Under the pieces are notes generated by a model, which was given only the letters and a program-made list of their open reading frames with translations, made no database searches and was not told the DNA's origin. 64,000 nt of DNA from Novosphingobium sp. FKTRR1 (lineage in GTDB: Bacteria > Pseudomonadota > Alphaproteobacteria > Sphingomonadales > Sphingomonadaceae), in NCBI RefSeq assembly GCF_020404405.1, contig NZ_JAIZDA010000001.1:186001-250000 (forward strand), given 5' to 3'. The position numbers and the translations under genes are program-made. Positions 33,342 to 45,300 of the stretch are shown in pieces. Each line of letters starts with the position of its first letter. Position 1 is the first letter of the stretch.

Positions 33342-36300
33342 TCAGGGACGGACCTTGCAATCAGGATCGTTCGGATCGTCGCAGTTCGGATCACCGGCAT
33401 AGCCCTTGACCTCGACCGTGATGACCGAGCGCTTGTCCGCACTATCGTTGCCGCCGGACTTGGCTCCTGACTGCGCAGCAACCGCAGCATTGGCTCCAGC
33501 CGGGGCCGCGGCAGCCGTCACCGCTCCTGAAGGCACACCCGAGACCGAGCCGCCCGACGAACTGATCGCATCGGCGTTGGTCACACGCGCGGCAATGACC
33601 ACCACGTCGCCCGTCGCGCGCACGCCCGCATCACCGGCGTCGACAGTACCGACCGGCGCGATCAGGCTGACCGACGATGACGGGTCGGACGGACTGCGCT
33701 TGAACGCACCGATACCTGCGCCCGACACCGACCCGGCGCTGTCGACTTCGCTGAAGCCGTCCAGATCGAAGCGCACCGTCACCGGCGGGAAGTTCGAGGC
33801 GCTGCGCGGCCCCTGCCCGGCGTTGAGGTCTCCGTTCGACGAGAACATCACGATGTTGCCGCCCGCCTGGCTGAACACGCGGCTTTGATTGACGAGGAAA
33901 TTGCCGTCAACAAAGCTACGGATCGCGCCCCCGCGCAAGGTCAGCACACCTTCGTAGCCAAGCGGGATGCCGTCGATCGCCTGCGTGTTGGTGCTGTCGA
34001 TGCGACCATAGGCGAGGCTTGCGGTGGCGTCGACGCCGAAGCGGGTCACGCGCCGCGCCGCCTGTTCGGACGTACGCACCACCGAACCGCCGATGAAGTT
34101 ACCGCCGGGACCAAGGATGGTGATGTCCCCACCGCGCGTGGTTTCGAACGTTGCCAGACGCAAGTCGACGCTGCCGGTGACGACTTGCGTCGCCTTCTTG
34201 GGCTGGCCGTTCTCGAGAATGCGGGTCGGCTGGCCTTGCGGGTGATCGGTGCTGATCGTCGATGCCGCGGTCGTGAACTCGGCAAGGTTGTCGGTATAGC
34301 CAAGGCTGGCCGGGAACAGCGTGTTGACCGCGCGATACGAGCGGATCGATGGCGTCTGCTGCAATTCGTTGAAGTACAGATCCTTGATCAGGAAGCTGTT
34401 CTGCAGCAGCGGATCAAGCGCCTTGAACGCAGTGTAAAGCGCACTCATCTGCGCGTAGGAGGCTGTGGTCAGCGCGGCGTTGCCGTCGGTGGTGTCGGGA
34501 TAGCTGGCCACCGAGCCGAAGATCGCGGCAAAGGCTGCGGGTGCGTGCGTGCGCAGCCAGCTGGCCAGAACCGGGGCATAGACCGGCTTGGTCCGATCGG
34601 GATGTGAATTTCCGATCGCGTCCTTCACCTGCACGAACAAGTCGCCATCGAGTGCGGCGAAGTTGGCAGGATCAAGGTAGGTCGATGCCAGCGAGGCGTA
34701 GTTCACACCCTTGGCAACGCCGAACAACACCGTCAGGTCGGCCCCTGCAGCGCCGAGCCAGGGGTTGGCGTCATTACCGACGGTCTGGATACCACCGGCA
34801 TAGTTGACGTTGTTGACCGTGGCCGAGTTGATGAACGGCCCGATGTTGCGCCCTGCCTGCACCTGGAACGTGCCCGGGCCACCAAGCATGTAATTGCTCG
34901 AAATCACGTAAGGCAGGTTGGCTGTGACCGACGATGAGGTGGTGCCGGTGATATCCCGTCCGGCGGTGATGGTGGTGGTGTCGCCCGCCGAAACGTTCTG
35001 CCCGGCAAAGTACAGGTTGACGATGTCCCGCCCGGCGGTGATCCGTGCCTGCTTGGGCAAGTTGATCAGCGAGTTGCGGATGTCGTTGCCCGCAAAGATC
35101 TGCGCAGCGATGGTGTCGCCGGCATGGGTGATCGCCTCGCTGTGATAGAGGCGCAGCAACCGGTCGCTGGTCGTGGCTTCCACGCCCGGCATGCCGAAAC
35201 CGAGACCGACCAGCGCGGTGACGTTGCCAGCGCCCGACGCGTTGATCGAATCGAGGTTGATCTGCGCGGCCGAGAACGCGCCGGGCAACAGCGACGGATC
35301 GCTGTCGCTCATGGCGATGACCAGCGAACTGATGTCACCTGCACTGAACAGGTCAAGATTGCCGCTGGTCGAAGGGTAGAGCAGCAGCGGCAGGCTTGGC
35401 GCGGTCAGGCTGTTCGTCAGCGCCGCCAGCGTCAGCGACGGCGGCAGCACCGACCCGGCAAAGGCACCCGCGTTGCCGCTGCCGAGCTGGAAGGGAACAG
35501 CCTGGTCGAGCCGGTTGTCGATGTAGCTGAGGCTGCCGGTGGCGATGGCGCCGAAGCTGGCCTCGGGCGCGAAGAACCCGGCTGCGTTGTACTTGCCCAG
35601 CACTTCGCCAGTGCGCTGCGCGCCCAATGCCGAGACGCCGGCCAGTGCGATCGAACCTTGGGCGCTGAGCGTGACCGAAGCGTCAGCCAGTCGCACGCGC
35701 AGATACTGCGTCGTGTCCGTGGTGGTCGTGTTGGGCTCCTTGCCAAAGCCGACCACGCTGCCATCGACGTTGATCGTGCCGACCCCGTGCGCCACATCGA
35801 TCTGGCCGGCATTCAGGTTGCCCGCAACGCTGATATCGAGGTTACCCCGGCCCAGCGTGACCTGCACCGCACCGACGCTTTGTGCTGGAGACGTGCCGGT
35901 AGTCAGGCCGACCGTTGTGGTGACCGCCGCATCCAGCGCCACGGTCAGGTCGGTCACGCTGCCGCCCGAGCGGATCGTGACATCGCCCCCCGCCAGCGCG
36001 CCGACGCCGCTGGAAAAGTATTTGGGTGCGATGGCGATCTCGGTGTCCTGTCCGACCACGCCCGCGCGCCAGCGTTGCGAAGCATCGCCGATCTGGGTGA
36101 CGTCGTACGTGGTCAACTGGTTGCCGCTGTAGGTCGCGCCCGCGCCAAGGAACCGCTCGCTCCACAAGTCGCGGCGACCAAGCACGTCACCTCCGGCGTT
36201 CAGCCAGACCGAACCGCCGCCGGTTGCCAGCACTGCGGCCTGATCATCCAGCCCCTTGGCCGAAGGCAGGAACGCGGCATTCTGCGCCTTGATCCCGACA

Positions 36301-39300
36301 TAGGCACTGTCCGGCGTGACCGAGACGAGTTGGCCTGTGCCCACCACATTGGCGAGCAGCGCCGCCGTGCCGACACGATGCCCGGCACTGTAGACCGCCG
36401 TACCGCCGACTTGCGCGTTGCTGGCGCCGCTGCTGAACGTGGTGACGCCCTTTTCGGTGCGGTATTGCGTGAAAGCGCCGTTGCGCAAGTCGATGTTGCC
36501 CGACGCGGCCAGCGCGATCGTTCCGTCACCGGTCCGCACGATGGTGTGCGAATAGGCGGCCTGCGTGCCGAAGTTGATGATCGACGGCGCCTTGAGCGTA
36601 CCTGTCGGATAGCCCGGCGTGCTGTTGGCGATCCCGCCGAGCAAGGTCGGCTCGACATTGCTCAGGAACGCCAGAACGTCGGCAAGCCGCGCGGCAACGC
36701 CGGTGATGATGCCCGCTGGCGACTTGGTGAACTTGGCCTCTTTGCTGGCAAAGAAGCTTTGCGCCGCGCTGCGCAAGTCCGCCGACGCACCCGAAAAACC
36801 ATTGCCCCAGGTGATGGCGGTGTACGTGTCGTCGGTCAGTGCGGCGGCGTTGCCGGTGGTGTCGGTGGTATCGACCAGCGACCCCAGCGTATAAAGCGGA
36901 CCGGTCCCGGCACTGCTGCCCGCCACCGCCAGCGACAAGTTCAGCGCCGAGCCCAGCTTGACCTGACCGGCCGTGGCCGTGAACGAATAGGCAGTCTCGC
37001 CTTCTACCTGCAACAGCGCATTGGTGGCGCGATCGATGTGCAGCGGATTGGCCGAAATCGTATCGCCAGCGCCCGCGACCAGTCGCAGGCTGCTCGACCG
37101 GATCGGGCTGCCATCGGCCAGCAGCGGGAACAACTGGGCAAAACCGAGCGCATCGCCGCTGAAGTTGCCGGTATTGGGATCAAGGTTGCTGCCCGACGCC
37201 ACCGCGCTGTTGGCATCGGCGTTGAACGGCGCGTCGACCGTTGCGCGGCCTTCCTGATTGCCGACGTAATACTTGCTCAGCCCGATTGTCAGCGTGTTGG
37301 CGCTGTTCGCCACGGCTTTGCCCGCCGCGACATCGGCGTATGTCGGCAGGCCCGAGCAATCGAGCCCGCTGCCGCAGCTTACCAGCAGCGCCGGATCGAA
37401 CGTGCGGGTGCCGCCGCCAAGCTGGTAGTTGATCCAGGTGGCGTCCGACTTGTCGGCAAAAGTGAAGAAGCCATCGCTGATGCTGCCACCGATATCGAGC
37501 GAGCCGCCCGCACGAAGCGAGAATACGCCCGCCTCGCCGCTGGCCTTGCCGCCGACGCGATAGAGGAAGGTGGTGTAGTTTTCGAGCAGGTTGCCTTCTT
37601 GTCCTGCGACCACTTCGTAGTACTTGGAGCGCAAATCCGGCCGTTTGCCCAGTTCGGGGATCAGCGTCATCAACCCGTCGGCGATGGCGCGGGTCTGGTC
37701 GACGGTTCCGGCAGCCAGGTTCCAGTTGGTGATCAGGCCGATGTTGCCGGTCGACACCAGATCGACGCCCGGACGCAGCCGCAAGCCCGACAGATTGCTG
37801 CCGTCGACGGCGGTCACACCGAAATGCTGTATGAACCACGGGATCGAGGCGGTGCCATCGCTGCCCTTGAACACATCGGACAGGATGTTGTTGCCGGTCG
37901 GCGTGGCATCGAGCACCACGCCCGAGCTGCCGTTGGCGCTGACCCCTTCGTATGCGCCCTCGTTGCCCAAGGCATCAAGATCGTAGGTCTTGTAGGCCTC
38001 GACCTCGACGCTGGCGGCGCCGGTGACCGTGCCATGCAAGCGCAAGTCGATGTGATCGTCATTCGCGCCCAGAACCGGTGCGCGCAGCGTGACCGTGCCA
38101 CCGGTGTCGGCTTCCACGAACTTGTAGACCGTGGTGTTGACCAGCGTGTTGGCGTCCTTGACCGTCGTTGCGATCAGGCGATTGCCAGTGTTGCCTGCGG
38201 CCAGCGCGGTCTGCGTACGCCGCGCGGCGACATCAAGCTTGGCGCCCGTCTCGATCGTCAGCGCGCCGCCGGTATTGCCGATGCCGATGGTCACGTCGCC
38301 GGCAGTTGCCTGACGCTGGTCGGTATCGGCATAACCGGTCGTATGCGTGTCGATCAGCGCGCCCGAACGCAGCGTAACCCCGTTCATGCCCCACAGCGCG
38401 ACCGCACCGCCATCGACTCGCGCCGACGTGGCTGCCGTGGGGCTAAGCTTGGACAAGTCCGCGCCCGAGGTATCGAGCGTGCCCGCGATGTCGATCTGCC
38501 CGCCGTCAGCGACCAGCGTGATCGTGCTGCCAGCCAGCTTGTGGCCAGAGCCGAGCGCCAGATTGCCCAGCCCCGAACGGACTTCCAGATCGCCCGTGAA
38601 CAGCGTGCCATATTGCGTGGCAAAGCCGTCCAGATCGAACGCCGACTTGCCCGAATCGAAGGTCAGCGACGCACCGCGCGTGCCGGTCACGCCCTTGTTG
38701 AGCGTGGCGGCAAACGTGATCGCGCCTTCGTCTGCCAGCAGGTTGAGCCGCCCGGCATTGCCGGTGCCGTTGTCCACGGTGATGCTTGTCGTCGATGGCA
38801 GGACGATATCGCCGGTCAGCGAGACGAGGTTGACGGTCCCGGCGCCTGCCGAAACCGTCGTCGTGCTCTGGCTGTCGCCATAGCTGCGGCTGTAGCCCGG
38901 CGTCGCCAGCGATGCGGCTCCGGCCAAGGCGATCGTCCCGGTGGAGCGCACGTCGATCACGCCCGACGTGGCGTTCACGGCGACCCCGTCGATGGTCATG
39001 CCCGCAATCGGGCTGGCCGCGGAACCGAACGTGACATGTGCACCGGGAGCGCGGATTCCGGCGACGGTCGGCGCAGTGCTGCCACTGGCGAGGACCGGAG
39101 CCTTCAGGCTGATCGCGCCGCTGGTGGCAAAGGCATAATCGGGCGTGACCGGGATGGTGTAGTTGCCGGTCGGCGTGATCGCGTCGCTCGGCTTGGACGA
39201 GGCGCGCGTCGGGTCCACCACCGCTGCGCGATCGGTGAGGAACGGCGTCGTCAGCGTCAGCGCCGCGCCGCCCAGTGCCAGAGCGCCCTTGCCTTCGTAA

Positions 39301-42300
39301 TAGGCTCCCTTGGTCGCCGCCAACTGGACCGCGCCATCGAAGCTGTAGGTGTTGAAGGTGCCCGAACCGAGCGTCAGCGTTGCCGCGTTGATCGCCAGCA
39401 CATTGCCGCCCGTGCCGCACACCGGAACACCGAACGCGCCGCAACCCGCGTTGACGGCGCCGCTGTTGAGCAGCGTCACGTCGCCCGCGTTGATCGTCAG
39501 TGTGTTCTTACCGCCGGTCTGGCGGGTCAGCGCGATGCCGCTGGTATCGAGGATCAGGTTGTTGAAGGTGTGGGTTGACCCGGCGTCGAAGGTGATCGCG
39601 TTGGTCGAACGCAGCACCAGTTCGGATGCCTTGGCCAGCTTGCCCTCAAGCGTGGCGCCAATGCCGCCCGAACCGAAACCGAGGTTGTCCGCCACCAGCG
39701 CGATGCTCTTGGTGGCAAGGTCGGCCTTGTCGTCGACCAGCAGCGTGCGGCTGGTTTCGAGCAGCATAGCAGCGCCGCCGAACGTGGCTGCGCCGATGTC
39801 GAGCGTGGTGTTGCGGTTCGAATTTGCCGCCGCCACCGTGCCGGTGCGCGTCAGCAGGCGCTGCGGCCCGCTCGATACGCGCAGGACCGAACCCACGCCG
39901 GTGCGGTCGAAGGTGCTGCTTACGCCGCCCGAACTGACGACATAATCGCCTGCCCGCGTATCGGACATCGTGCCCGTCGCCACGATCGACGCACCGTCGT
40001 TGATGACCAACCGCGAGCCGGTACCACCAACCGCCAGAATCAGTTCGGGCAGCTTCAGATCGGTATTGCCGACAACCACGATGCTTTTGGCCGAAACGTC
40101 GATAGTGGTGGTGTCGTCGGTGTTTTCGGTGCGCTGTCCGCCGATCAGCAAACTGTCGGCGTTGAGGTTGGTCAGCGTGGTGTCCGACAGCACAAGCCCG
40201 GCAAGGCTGCTGGTGCCGGTGTGGTTGATGACGATCTGCTTGCCCAGAATGTCGACTTCAGCGCCGCGCCCGGTCTTGGTGGTCGTCGTCGTGGTGGTAC
40301 CGGTCGTGGTCGTTGACGTGAGCTTGCCCGGCGTCATGTCGAACGCGCCGTCGACCTTGAGCGAGGCCAGCGGCGCCAGCACCACCCGCGCTGCGTCGAG
40401 CGGAACACGCGGGCTGGTCTTGCCCGCATTGCTCGCCGTGGTTTCAATCGTGGTCGTGCCGCTGGTGGTCTGCAGCTTGGAATACTTGAGCACGGTCGCC
40501 TGGTTCATGACCGTGAACGACACGCGTTCCGAACTGCTCAATCCGGTTCCCGCCGTCGAATACGACCCGCCCATCACCACGCTGCCATCAAGCAGCGTCT
40601 GGCTCGATCCGGCAGCAGGTGCGGTCGCACCGCTGTTCTGAACCACACGATAGGCGCCCGGCAGCAACGCATAGTGCGCGGGCATCAGCACGTATTGACC
40701 GGCAGGAATGCCATTGCCGCCATCGAGCGTCACGGCAAGGCCCGCATCGCTGCCATACAGGTTGGTCGGCCCGCTGCCGTCATAGTCGCTCGAATAGACC
40801 GGATCATAAAGCGCGACCTTGGCCGCTTCGGCCGCCGGGACGATCGCATAGACCTGCCGTCCGTCGGCATATTGGGTGCCGCTGCCGGTCACCGGATCAT
40901 AATTGTTCGAGCTGAACGCATCGGTGTTCAGCCGGTTGAGCACATCGCGCGAACCACCCGTGCCCGAGACGAATTCGTAGGCGAACACGTCGCCCCCGCC
41001 CGAACCGTCGATCTTGCCGCCCGAGGCGATCGTGATGTTCGATCCGGTGATGCGCAATTCGCCGGTAGGCAGCGCGGTGATCGGCGAGGACGTACCGGGG
41101 GTGAAGAAGTATTCGGTCAGGTCGGTGGTAGTGCCATAGGGTACGTTGAGCCCAGCGCCCGAAACCGAGGTGATGCTGCCGGTGCCGAACGTGATCGTTT
41201 CAACCGGATTGCTCGCCGTTCCGAACTCGATCCGCCCCAACGGCACCGCCAGGAACCCGTCCTGCACCACGGTCTTGGCCTGAATGCGCAAGTAGGAACC
41301 CGCCGAAAGCGGCGCGGTGGCGTTGATGTGATCGCCAAGGAAAGTGATCGTGCCGTTGCCCAGCGCGCTCAACACGTAAGGCGATGGCAGGGCGCTGTCG
41401 GTCTTGCCCGCTTCGCTTTCCAGATAGCGCTGCAGGTTGCCGGTGCCGGTAGTGGTGTAAACGCGCGCGGCATCGAATGTCAGGTCGCCAGCGCTGGTCA
41501 GCGCCCCATTGAGCACCGGCTTCTGTGTGGTGTCGGCGCGGTCGTCCACCCCGATCAGGCGCACGTCGCTCTGGCTGTAAAGCGTGGTCGCCGCGATCGA
41601 GGCATCGAACAGGATGCCACCGATCAAGTCCATGCCCGAAGCACCAGCCTTGAACGTGACTTTGCCGGAACCGGTTGCCGCGCCAGAACTTGCCGCCGTG
41701 CCCGAACGGCTCGAGAAGCCGATGTAAGGCGCGGCGATGGTGGCATTGCTGCCCGCGGTCGCCGAAATCACCACTGCCGCGTTGCTGCCGACAGGCTCTT
41801 CGTTGATCGACGGCGTCGAACGGACCAGCAGTGCCTTGTTCAGCGCCAGCGTGAACGTGCCGTCAAGCGTCAGTCCGCCATCGGCCAGCAGCGTCGAGAA
41901 ACCCGCCGCGCTGATCTGTGCAGCCGAGACCGAGTGACCATCCGATGCCGCAGCGTCGGTGGCGCGAATGGTGGGGTCCAGCCATTCCAGCGTGCCGCCG
42001 GTGGCCGATGCCGATCCGCCCTGCGCGCGCACGGTCGCGCCTGCCAGGCTGCCGCCGCCGCGCAAGGCAATTGTTCCAGCGTTGCTCCATTGCAGCGACG
42101 GCGCATACGTCGTTGCCGACACCGCCACATCGAGCATGGCCGAAGCACCGCTGATGTCGAGCGTCGATCCGGGGGCGGCGATGAACAGTCGTGCTGCTGT
42201 CTCGGCAAGCTGCGGCGGCGGCTTGGGCGCGCCGCTGGTTGGATCGGGATAGGACGAAAAGCCGTAGGTCGGATTGGCGAACAACGCCTGCGCCACGTCT

Positions 42301-45300
42301 GACACCGGCTTGTAAGCCGATGCCGAAGTGATCGAGCCCCCCGCCAGCAACTTGCCGAACTGGTACTGGGTGCCATCGTTGCGCAAGGGCGCGGCCGGGT
42401 TGTAAAGCGCAATGCCCGGCAGGTCGGTGGTGCTGCCTGCGTCAAGCAAGATGCCGGTATTGGCGGCCACGCTGCCGACGAAATAGACGAAGTGTTCCGC
42501 GTTGGGCGTTGCAAGCAGTTGCTCGTTCGTCGCCACGGTACCGTCGGCATTGGTCACGCCTGCGGTGTTGAGCGCCCCGACATCGAAGCGCCCTTGCGCA
42601 TCGGCACTGCCGAACACCTTGCCCAGATCGGTCACGCCGATCCCCGATGCGTTGAGTACGCCGGGCATCGTCGCGATCTGAGCAATGGTGCCACTGTGCA
42701 GCACGATCGAGCCGGCGTTGCGCAACTTGGGCGTGGTGATGCTGGCCTGCGCTGCACCGATGATGCGACCGCCCTTGGCCACTTCGAGTTCGATCAGGCC
42801 GGTCAGTTTGAGGTTGGCCGCCTTCTGATACCACGCTTCGGTGGGTACCGTCGGCGCCAGCAGCGACAACACGTCGCCGCCGCTTGCCAGGCCCAGCAGT
42901 TGCTGCTGCGTGGTCACATCAAGGTTGGAGGGCAGCACGACTTGCGTCAGATCGAGCGTTTCACCGCTGCCGATCGTGAAGCTGGTGGTGTCGAAGAACG
43001 CCGAAAGCCCTTCGCTGCCATTGCTGAACAGGTTGGAGACGATCCGCGAGTGGTAGTTGGTGACCGCAAGCGTGCCGAACCCGGTCGTGCGGAAGAAATC
43101 GAGGCCGATATGCGTGGCATTGGCATCGCCTGTGACGCTGCCGAACGCAACATCGGGGCTGATCAGCGTGAACGTTCCGCCACCGCCAAAGCCGAAGCCG
43201 CGCAACGCACCGTCGGCAATCCGCACCTTGGCGTTCTGCTTCGTCACCACCAGCGCCGGGGTGACGCCGATCGTGGTCGGGCTGGCCGCCAGCGGAGCAA
43301 ACGCCACCGACTGGCCGACCACGGTGGTGCCCGCCGCATCGTTGGGATCGGCCGTAACCGGAACGACCGAGGCATACGTCGTTTCGTTCTTGAGCGTGAC
43401 GCTGCCGCCGGTCGCGCTCAGGTTGAACTTGCGCTGGGCCGAGACATAGCCGCCCGCGCTGACATCAAGCCGCGCGCCATCGGCGATGATGATGCTGCCC
43501 GACAGGTCGGTCGCCACCGTCGCACTCGATGCAGTGGCCCCCAGCGGCACGAATACGCGCGGCGCGACCGCAAGGCTGATCGACCCCCCGTTGATCCACG
43601 CAGCCCCACCAGCAATACCGCTGGTGTTGGTGTAATCGTTGACCCAGCGCCCGGCGGTGGACAGCGTGCCGGTGACGGTAATGTCGAACGGACTCTTGAG
43701 CCCGTCCTCGCTGGCATAGCTGGTGGCGATGTCGTCATCCGCGCGGAACACGTTGCCAATGGTGCCGATCCCGATCCCGGCAACCGAGGTCAACTGATAG
43801 GTGCGCGCCGCGATCTTGCCACCGGCAATCGTCACATCGCTGTTCAGGCGGATCGCACGGCCCGCATCGAGTTCCAGCGTGCCGCCATTGGCCAGCGTCA
43901 GGTCGGCATCGCCGGTAAGCGTCAGCGCGGCGGCGCTTTGCAGGGTCGCATCCGACTTTCCGGCGAGCGTGATCGCGCCGCTGGTCTGCAGCATCAGCGC
44001 CGACAGCCCGGCACCTGACAACATGGTGGCATCGAGCAAGAGCTCGGCAGCGTTGACCGTACCGGTACCGCGCGTGCCGTTGTAGACGACAATGTCCTGG
44101 CCAAGCCCGATGTCGGACGAGGCGCTGAACGAGCCGATGCGGAACAGGCCTCCGCTGGGCAACTGGTACTGCGAGTATTGCAGCTTGCGCGGATCGCCTG
44201 CGATCGAGGACGAGGCCGACGCCGCGATCGCCGATGCGATCTGATAGGCCCCGGCAAAGGCATCGCCCTTGACGGTGCCATCAAAGCTGATGTTGCTGCC
44301 CACCACCATCAACGCACCGGCATCGCGGCCTTCGTCATAAGCGGTCTGGTAATGCGTGCCGCGGATCAGCGCGTTGGTATAAGTCTGGGTCAGTCCGAAA
44401 TGCGGTTGGCTTGAGCTGAAGCCGCTGACCACATCGACATACGAATCGTTGGGATCGGCATCGGCAATGTCGATCACCCGCCCATCGCTGGTGACCAACT
44501 GGCTGGTGTAGATGTAGCCCGCACCATATGTCCGCCAGCCGCCGCTGATGTCCAGCAGCGCGCCCTTGGCGATGGTGATCGCACCGACCGTTGCCGCATC
44601 CAGATTGGTGGTGGCGGTAACGACACCGATATCGATGCTGATCGACCCGCCCTTGGTCATCAGCTCTGCTGCCGTCACCGGGATCTGGCTGACCGCAGAG
44701 GCGGCTTCGAGCAAGGGCGATCCGACCCATGCCACGCCGTCGGAACGCACACCCGAAATGCGCGGATCGACGATCAGCGTCTGGCCGTTCAGGGTGAAGC
44801 TGCCGTCAGAGGACAGTTCGCGATAGTTGGGCGTATCGCGCAATTCGTTGCGCTTGGCCGGGCTGATCGTCAGCGTGTTGCGCGATGCGGCTACCGCGAT
44901 GTCCTTGAGGCCCGACACGTCGATAATCGCGCCGTCGGCGATCGATACCGATGCCTTGACCGCGCTGTTGGCGGCAAAGTTACCGGTGGTGACATCGTGT
45001 CCGATCACCACCTTGGCATTCGGCGCATAGATGAACGCGTTCTTGCCCATGGTGAATACCGAAGGCAGCAGCGCCGAATCGCCGGTGGTATCGGTGGTCA
45101 GATAACCGGTGATCGAAGCGCCGATGGTGATCTGCGAGGACTTGAACGACGCCGGGCTGTCGGGGCTGCCCTGCGGGATGGTTTCGCCGTTGTCGTCGGC
45201 GGTGATCGTCACGCCGCTGGCATGATCGGGATTGTCATCGCCGGTCAGCGTCACAGTGCCCGCCGACAGTGCGATCTTGCCATTGCGCGAAACGCTGGTC

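Noticed and set aside
35124..39578. A 1484-codon open frame on the plus strand opposite the giant adhesin gene
   Set aside because: It is the complement of a GC-rich, Gly/Ala/Thr-coding gene. The translation is Arg/Gln/Ala-rich with no domain, and the minus strand has an unbroken 4461-codon frame with clear TPS and FHA features.
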